Shown one piece after another: positions 56,920 to 64,000 of a stretch of DNA of 64,000 nt (its first letter is position 1; the number at the start of each line of letters is the position of its first letter). Source of the DNA: Loripinus fragilis (taxonomy: Eukaryota; Mollusca; Bivalvia; Lucinida; Lucinidae); contig OZ026522.1 in the NCBI GenBank assembly GCA_964019695.1, positions 19,285,977-19,349,976 on the forward strand, read 5' to 3'. The notes under the pieces are model-generated. The model was not told the origin of the DNA. It did not search any database and worked only from the letters and a program-made list of their open reading frames with translations. A program made the translations under genes and the position numbers.

Positions 56920-57260
56920 ATGTCTGGGAGAAAAGGTCAAGGATTCAACCGTAACACAGGTCATCGAGCTGCGGGCTTGGGTTATGACCCTGCAGAAGAT
57001 AAACAGAGAGGTTTCGGTGGTCAAAAGATCCATGGCTTTTCTATTCAGCCACAGAACAAAAATGCGGGCAAGTCACCAGCATCTCACTCTGCCTTTGCAA
57101 CAGGCCTTGGCTTCATGGGAACATCATACAGAGAAAAGATGACTCAAATGACGGACCAGGAGAGGATGATTGAAGAAAAGAAACGAGTGATACAAATGAA
57201 ATTCGACCAAGAAAAGAGAAAGTCTGATGAAGCTGCTGCAAGCTCAAAAAATGCAAAAGG
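56920..57260 (+). CDS. First coding exon, charged protein with coiled-coil tail
   Basis: ATG at 56920 (CAAAATG context) opens 113 codons to a consensus donor AAAAGG|GTAAGT at 57261. Read through, the frame would stop at once (TAA at 57262-57264), so it is either a first exon ending in phase 2 or a 114-codon ORF. It starts MSGRKGQGFNRNTGHRAAG with glycine/arginine-rich sequence, continues through GFGGQKIHGFSIQPQNKN and GLGFMGTSYREKMTQMTD, and ends in a lysine/glutamate helix QERMIEEKKRVIQMKF. GC content and composition are clearly gene-like. The EEKK..I..K..QEK tail recalls N-terminal helices of splicing-associated SURP/G-patch proteins, but that is a weak impression and no family is assigned. 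Downstream exons were not found; a MITE fragment begins about 25 bp into the intron. Confidence 0.6.
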
Positions 57261-57284
57261 GTAAGTTCCAAGTCAGCAACACTG

Positions 57285-57360
57285 AGTGAGCCACTGTCGG
57301 CCCGCCTGCCAAACGCCATTTATATGGCATAATGATCAAATTTGATTGTGCCAGTATCAC
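57285..57360. mobile_element. GGGCCACTATCGGCCCGCC MITE fragment
   Basis: GAGCCACTGTCGGCCCGCCT GCCAAACGCCATTTATATGG C matches the left arm of the hairpin at 62816-62890. The right arm is lost. Confidence 0.6.
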
Positions 57361-57480
57361 AAGATAGATAGCTGCGCCTGTACGCTGGCTGGGTTATAAT
57401 TTATCTAGAGAGCACAGTGCATGGGTTAAGATAACAAAAATGTTCAGCGTAAAATTGTAAATATTTTCTTACCCATTATT

Positions 57481-57561
57481 ATTAGCATATGTTTTGGGTG
57501 CTCAAAAGAACCGTCTCGTCAAGACGGTTCTTTTGAGTACCCACAACATGTTTTGGTTGAA
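57481..57561. mobile_element. CCAAAACAT fold-back MITE, best copy
   Basis: GCATATGTTTTGGGTGCTCA AAAGAACCGTCTCG and CAAGACGGTTCTTTTGAGTA CCCACAACATGTTTTGG form arms of about 35 bp. Confidence 0.85.
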
Positions 57562-57705
57562 AAATAAGAAAGTTATTTTTCGGTTACTGTGAGGGCCCTA
57601 ACATTGCGCACTTAAGCCTTTAAACCTCCATTGGATATAATTAGAAAGAAACAAACTTAAAAACCTGTGCACAGCCAAGTAAAGTAATCATTATACTTTA
57701 TTATA

Positions 57706-58742
57706 CCCCCCGCAAACTTTGTTTGTTGGGGGTATACTGTTTTCACGTTGTCCGTCCGTCCGTAACGCTTTGTTTCCTTAATAACTCGAAGAGTCATTGC
57801 TGGATTTTCATCAAACCTTGCAAACATGTTAATATATGCAAGACAAATACTTTAGACAAAAAAGTAAGGGCTAGGGGCCAATTCTATTAGAGTTATTTCC
57901 CTTTGTAGTTCTAAATGGCTTTTAATATAGTGCTTTATGCTTATGCTATTATAGGCCATACACGGGCCGATCAACTCCTACCACAGCTTTTAATGGAACA
58001 ATTTGATTCTTTTCCTATACAATGTAAACACATTGAACATTTGCATGAAGGAGTTTGGTTCAGAAAAAATATTTTTTGACAAAATGACAGCTGTGAGAAC
58101 TTAGACAATTTTTCCCTAATGTGTTTGTATATGCATAGACGGTGCCCTTATGGGCCGATCAACTCCTACCACAGCTTTTTATGGAGCAATTTGATACTTT
58201 GCCTATACAATGTAGACACATTTAACATATGCATGAAGGAGTTTGGTTTAGAAAATAATTTTTTGACAAAATGACAGCTGTGAGAACTTAAATAATTTTT
58301 CCCTAATAAGGCTTTTGTATATGCATAGATGGTGCCTTCATGGGCCAATCAACTCCTACCACAGCTTTTGATGGAACAATTTGATACTTTGCCTATACAA
58401 TGTTAACACATTGAACATATGCATGGAGGAGTTTTGATCAGAAAAAATAATTTTTGACGAAATGACAGCTGTGAGAACTTAGACAATTATTCCCTTATAT
58501 GGCTTTTGTATATGCATGGATAGTGCCTTTATGGGCAGATCAAGTCCTACTACAGCTTTTGATGGAGCAATTTGATACTTTGCCGACACAATGTAGACAC
58601 ATTGAACATATGCATAAGGAGTTTATAATTTTTGTTTGCACAGATTCTACTGAAATCTTCTTATCAAAACTAAGGTATTCTTGTTTGAACTATAACTTGC
58701 CAAGTTTTTTCACTGACTCTTACTGTGCGGGGGGTATCTAAT
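57706..58742 (+). mobile_element. Element with TACCCCCC/GGGGGGTAT ends and ~190-bp tandem repeats
   Basis: Opens with TATACCCCCCGCAAACTTTG TTTGTTGGGGGTATAC and GTCCGTCCGTCCGTAAC. It then has four units of about 190 bp starting GGCCGATCAACTCCTACCAC AGCTTTT (about 57965, 58155, 58343, 58533) and ends TGTGCGGGGGGTATCTAATA. No transposase. Same design as the element at 47639. Confidence 0.8.
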
Positions 58743-58857
58743 ATGCATTGCTTATTGACTTTTTTCATTTACACAGAGTTCAAAATGAAAAATATTTTCT
58801 CAATCTGTAGTAATTTTGATTTAAAGTGCACAACCCCCCTGTTTTAGGATTCCAAAA

Positions 58858-59243
58858 ATAGTCCCCTAACATTGCGCACCTTTCTGCAAAATTTTCAATA
58901 ACTTCTCTTTAATAAATTAATTTTACAAAATATACCAGGGAAAGTAACACCAGGTTGTCCTCAAAAATTTACTTCAGCAATAACTTGATTCCAAAGTAAA
59001 TAATTTGAAGACTGGGTCATTTGAAATTAAGGTTAGAAAGATTTAACAACATTTGTCATTTTTTGCCGAAATACACCCCTCCTCAGTAGCGAAATGATAA
59101 AGTGAACAACTTTTGCTGTTTTTCTCTTTCCAAAAGCAACCCAATATGAACTATCAAAAATGATTTTATCTGATTAAATGCAGCATAGTCAATTGGGCTA
59201 GTGCACAATGTTAAGGGTCGCACAATGTTAGGGGACTTGACTG
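58858..59243. mobile_element. MITE with AGTCCCCTAACATTGCGCAC ends
   Basis: Left AGTCCCCTAACATTGCGCAC C, right GTCGCACAATGTTAGGGGAC T, 386 bp. A solo left end (GGCCCTAACATTGCGCACTT) occurs at 57593. Confidence 0.8.
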
Positions 59244-59830
59244 TACACACTCTTAACAAAATTCCTGGCAGTGGTAGAGCGGGACACTGACATATAACTA
59301 AAAGACTAGGGATTGACAATACATTTATAACAGCTATACATTAAAAGATCAAGGCAACAATCACGCTAGAGAACCTCTGTACTCGAACAGCGCAGTCATC
59401 GCGTGGTGTTCGCAGTCGACGGGTGCACAAAATATACTATTTTGGTTTACTGTGATCCATTTTATGAGCCGGTACTTTACAGCCTTTAATTTTCACGATT
59501 TTCTTTTCATTTGGAATTATTGCTTAGGTATTGTAGTCCATTCTGGCCCAATGAGAGCCTTGACATTTTAAAACCAGCAGTGTACCAGCCAGTTTCTGGC
59601 TAGTCAATTGGATTTTATGTGCCTGAAATGTGTTCAATGACTAATAAATGTGCTATTAAAGTAATCAATTATCATGTTATGCCATCAAATAATAAAGAAT
59701 ACGTATAAGTGGAGGACTAGAAAGTTTGAAATGTTTCTGTTGATTATTTGCGAAGATGCAAGCCATTTTTCTTCTGTACGCAAATTTTGAGTAGTCAAGT
59801 GGACTGTCCCATATGTCGAGTGCCTAAATA
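59244..59830. other. Intergenic spacer
   Basis: No exon or repeat family supported. Confidence 0.3.
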
Positions 59831-60030
59831 TTTGATTTGTACGCATTCGTCAAGCTGTATCTGGACGCAGTCGATGGGAGCACGAGCGATTTTAACAAAG
59901 TCAGAGCGATTGAACTGCTGTTTATTTGTCTCCAGCGATGCCAAACCGTCTCGGCAACAATTGCAAAGCAATGCCAATACATAAAACAAGCTATACCACA
60001 GTCTCTCATAACCATTGCAAGGTTTGCTAC
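59831..60030 (+). other. Exon-like ORF, helix-rich, unconfirmed
   Basis: Open frame LYAFVKLYLDAVDGSTSDFN, KVRAIELLFICLQRCQTVSA, TIAKQCQYIKQAIPQSLIT, then IARFAT and stop. Codon composition is balanced and GC is higher than the flanks, so it may be an exon or relic. No convincing acceptor precedes it, and the complementary strand is also open, which weakens the case. It lies downstream of the 56920 exon, but the phase could not be matched. Confidence 0.2.
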
Positions 60031-60439
60031 TTAATTTATCACTGCTGGGCAAGACATGCATTTTAGTGCATAAAATAACCAGGGCCACTGGCGAGTGATA
60101 CGTAGATCGAGGTTAAAATTTTACGGATTTCATAAAAGAAAAAAGATATAAGCGCTTTACAGAATCATAAAAATCAATGAAACGTGCAATTTATGGCAGG
60201 TGTATGCCCAGGACAACAATGACACTTCATATATCTCTGCTGCATACACTACTGCAAATGTGGTGTTGATCATGGTATGGGGTCGCAAATTACAGTGTAT
60301 GTTTGAAGAGAATGCAAAGGACAATTAATATGCATGTTTTGACGTTCACAGCTGTCAGTGCTTCAGAGACACAATTTAATATGACGTGTTGACAGACGGA
60401 TGAACAGACAAACAAACTGGTGGATGGTTTGAAAATTGG

Positions 60440-60655
60440 AACGCTTATGGGACCCTCCTAGAGGGATAACCGTCCCCTTGTTCCCCTGAAATAAAAAGGC
60501 TTGTTTCCCTGTTCCAAAAGAATCGAAAATTGTTTTCTTATGTTCCATGTTCCTAATATTGCCATTGTACCCTGTTCCACTCAAAATTTGAACTTTGTTC
60601 CCTGTTCCCCTGGAATAAATGTCATTTCCCCTGTTTCCCAAAAGCCCTGGGAGGG
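60440..60655. repeat. CCCTGTTCC-rich degenerate tandem repeat
   Basis: Diverged units containing TTCCCTGTTCC and TTGTTCCCCTGAAATAAA, about 45-55 bp each. Confidence 0.6.
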
Positions 60656-60854
60656 ACTACGTTATGTGGATGTCATATTTAGCCATAAGCTTACCATGTA
60701 GAATAAAAAAGAGGCCAATAGATGGCCGATCTTCGAATAAACGGATGGTCGGACCAAAGCTTGAAATGTCAACCCGATCTGGAACAAACTATTGGACACT
60801 AGCGGGGAAGAGTCAATTTTGGTTTCAGATTGCTCCGGGGGCTTTGAGACCAGG

Positions 60855-60985
60855 CTCTATGTCCATTCTAGTTTTGCAATCATCTAGTTTGTCTTCCTGG
60901 TGTCTCGTGATGGTTGTGTGGCTCTTCCTCGCGGTGCCATGGGTTTGTCTTCGGTTTGTGATTGTGGTATTTTCTGATCATACTC
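60855..60985 (+). mobile_element. Non-LTR retrotransposon 3' end fragment
   Basis: GTTTGTCTTCCTGGTGTCTC, TTTGTGATTGTGGTATTTTC TGATCATACTCACTTAC: reverse complement of the 23070/26634 terminus. Confidence 0.75.
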
Positions 60986-61336
60986 ACTTACTATTTTTGA
61001 CAAAACTTGGAGCCTGATCTGGATCTAAACTGTTCGAGCCTGTACCCAGTAAGCACCTATTATATTAGAAATCAGTCAACTGGCGTTTCGCTGGCGTGCC
61101 GATGGTGGCCCGTGATGGGATGTTGGCTCGATATAGCTGTAATCTGCTTATGATGACCAAATAGTATGCGGAAAAAAAATCAGCATGCAAAACGTTAATA
61201 GTGTGTTTCTGGAAGCATTTTAAAATGAAAATGTCTGAAATTGATCATACAAACAGTTTAGACCCAGATCAGGCTCAGCAAAACGTCTGGCAGGACCCGA
61301 AGGAGAAAGGTCCGTAAGATTTAAGAAATGTTCAGA
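60986..61336. other. MITE fragments
   Basis: GCCTGATCTGGATCTAAACT G at 61012 and CAAACAGTTTAGACCCAGAT CAGG at 61251 are pieces of the GTCGTCTGCTGA family. 61090-61130 (GCGTGCCGATGGTGGCCCGT) resembles the 62816 hairpin family. Confidence 0.5.
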
Positions 61337-62395
61337 GTAAGTAAGGGTGCAAAGATCAGGAATCGATACAATCAAGTACCACACCTGACCAAGAATACCA
61401 ATGGGAAAGTGACAAACTCACAGCAGACACCACAAACGAGAGCCAAGAGGTCAGCCCTTTCCAAGCAGGTGACCACAAAGCACATATAAACAGACACGCA
61501 CAAAGACATAGCAAACACAAGACAGAGCAAAAACATAAAAGATCCACAAAAGAAGTACCGCCTTGGAACGGTCAGTAAAATATTTTACTGGAGGGCTTAA
61601 ACCCGTTTTACGGCTCCAACCTCACTCTTTATTCAGATGTGGATCAAGACACATAGATATTTGGTTTGCATGAAAGACCCCTAACTTATCAATGTATCAT
61701 CTCTTAAACATATAAATCAAGATATAACAAGGAGATAAAGCAAAGATAAGGATTCAACAGTAAATAAAACTGAACACCGGAGCAAAAGAAATCCAACAGG
61801 TAAACCCCGGTGGGCCCGACAAACAGCCAAAGCATCAGGCCCCTACCATCTCATCAATCGATAAGTCTTTATGTCGGAACCATCATAGAGTTTGAAGTCC
61901 GACCCACCGGCGTGCAATTAAAGAGGAAAGCAAAGTTGCCAACCGTGATTGGGTTGACTACCAAGCATGCAGTCTGTTGCAATACATTAATGTTATAGCC
62001 AATCTTTTTATAATGGGAAATTATTTTCATGAACTGCGCTGAAAAATTATTAGAGCCAACAATCTTCTTCAATTTATACACCAAGTCACCATAGAAATCA
62101 GGTTCCGAAAGTCCTTGGCGCAAGAGAGATTTAAGTCCAACTTGGAATATAGAAATCAAATCATAGTATCGTCTATAAAATTTTGAAAATGTTTTGCGAA
62201 GTTTATTATACCGATAACCTCGTTTAAGAAGTTTCTGAGTTGACAATTTCTTGCGAGCGTTGAAGTCAGCAACATAGCTAGATGCTCTAGCTAAACGAAT
62301 GAGTTGAGGGATATAGACTCTATAGGATGTAGAACGAGGAACATCACCATCTAAAAATGGGAAATTGACAATTTCAAAATCAAGACAAAAACACG
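61337..62395 (-). pseudogene. 5'-truncated non-LTR retrotransposon, RT ORF C-terminus
   Basis: Minus-strand relic. Coding from about 62395 to the TAA at 61869-61871, open without interruption for about 175 codons: DFEIVNFPFLDGDVPRSTSY, VYIPQLIRLARASSYVADF, KRGYRYNKLRKTFSKFYRR, EPDFYGDLVYKLKKIVGSN, ACLVVNPITVGNFAFLFNC. This is the region after the reverse-transcriptase core in a family I know from bivalves and corals; it is inferred to be a LINE-like element. The catalytic motifs lie upstream and are missing. A ~525-bp 3' untranslated region follows to 61337, ending in a GTAAGTAAGGG tail. The uninterrupted frame suggests a younger insertion than the relic at 23070-24590. Confidence 0.75.
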
Positions 62396-62815
62396 TTACT
62401 CAGCATGCAAAGATTTAAGACAAATGGAACACGACGATACATGTTGGGTATATGACGTAACTTACGACCACTTATGCAGTCTTAAAGTAATTCTGTTTCT
62501 CCTAAAAGATGCACTTTGGCAAACAGTGAAGGCCGCGATGAATTGCCGCAAGCATAATACGACTTTTCATCAGGGTCTGCGCACTTTTCAGAGAAAGGCA
62601 TTACATTTTGGAAATAAACAAAATCTCTAAGGCCGAAAAAACGATAATCACAATAAAACGTGTCTGTTTTGTCTTCTGCTGGAACATTTTAGAAATAGTT
62701 TTTGCAAACAGTGTATGCTCAGTCTGATCTGGGTTAATACTGTTTGCCACTCTATGGACAGCAAAACTATTAAAGGGACGACCTCGGCAGATGATATGCC
62801 CAGCCAGTATCCAAT
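62396..62815. other. MITE fragments and spacer
   Basis: 62515-62590 (GGCAAACAGTGAAGGCCG... CATCAGGGTCTGCG) and 62668-62760 (GTCTTCTGCTGGAACATTTT, GCAAACAGTG, CTGATCTGGG, CTGTTTGCCACTC) are diverged pieces of the GATCAG-stem MITE families. Confidence 0.45.
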
Positions 62816-62890
62816 CTCGGGCCACTATCGGCCCGCCAGCGAAATGCCGTTCGGATGGCGTTTTGCCTGTGGGCCGATAGTGGCCCGATT
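62816..62890. mobile_element. Hairpin MITE, GGGCCACTATCGGCCC arms
   Basis: TCGGGCCACTATCGGCCCGC CAGCGAAATGCC pairs with GGCGTTTTGCCTGTGGGCCG ATAGTGGCCCGA. GC-rich relative to its surroundings. Relatives at 57285 and 61090. Confidence 0.8.

Positions 62891-64000
<1,110 letters not shown>

Overview
The window looks like gene-poor, repeat-rich nuclear DNA of a marine or freshwater invertebrate, most probably a bivalve mollusc. The reasons are an AT-rich composition, long microsatellites, GT-AG introns, many short inverted-repeat transposons (MITEs), tRNA-derived SINEs, decayed non-LTR retrotransposon copies, and elements with internal tandem repeats of the 'gggtcactgtgacc' and '(T)ATGCCCCC...GTCCGTCCGTC' kind that I associate with heterodont bivalve genomes. 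The organism call is inference from repeat style. No bacterial gene, operon or CRISPR array is visible.

Layout. 1-2.3 kb: ACT microsatellite, then a ~70-bp satellite. 2.8-10.0 kb: a nested satellite region. A 58-bp monomer containing an AGCATATTGTGTA/TACACAATATGCT palindrome forms two opposed arrays meeting near 6.41 kb. Smaller blocks of the same monomer lie outside them, each next to a 41-bp satellite, and the two outer blocks are in mirror orientation. 10-15.6 kb: retrotransposon 3' ends, a 205-bp tandem duplication and MITEs. 15.6-39.4 kb: a probable plus-strand gene for a small cysteine-rich protein, read from three exons (15640-15742, 19512-19707, 39380-39430). They join in frame with matching phases and canonical splice sites. 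The introns are packed with MITEs, SINEs, retrotransposon relics and microsatellites. Its first, presumably signal-peptide, exon was not found. 39.4-53 kb: MITEs, a 65-bp tandem array, and a 3.25-kb tandem-repeat element whose flanking sequence is also present nearby without the element.

53-64 kb: a possible terminal exon (53280-53448), a frameshifted minus-strand transposon ORF (about 54.8-56.0 kb) that resembles bivalve MULE-associated proteins, and a likely first exon of a charged, coiled-coil-tailed protein (56920-57260). These are followed by a ~190-bp tandem-repeat element, a 5'-truncated minus-strand reverse-transcriptase relic (61.3-62.4 kb) and a 466-bp TG microsatellite that runs off the window.

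The genes do not form a pathway. Most sequence is mobile-element derived. Small exons survive between insertions, and several MITE families (at least twelve here) recur 2-7 times, so the window is a good sample of the host's MITE repertoire. Family boundaries below come from reading terminal repeats by eye and may be off by a few bases.
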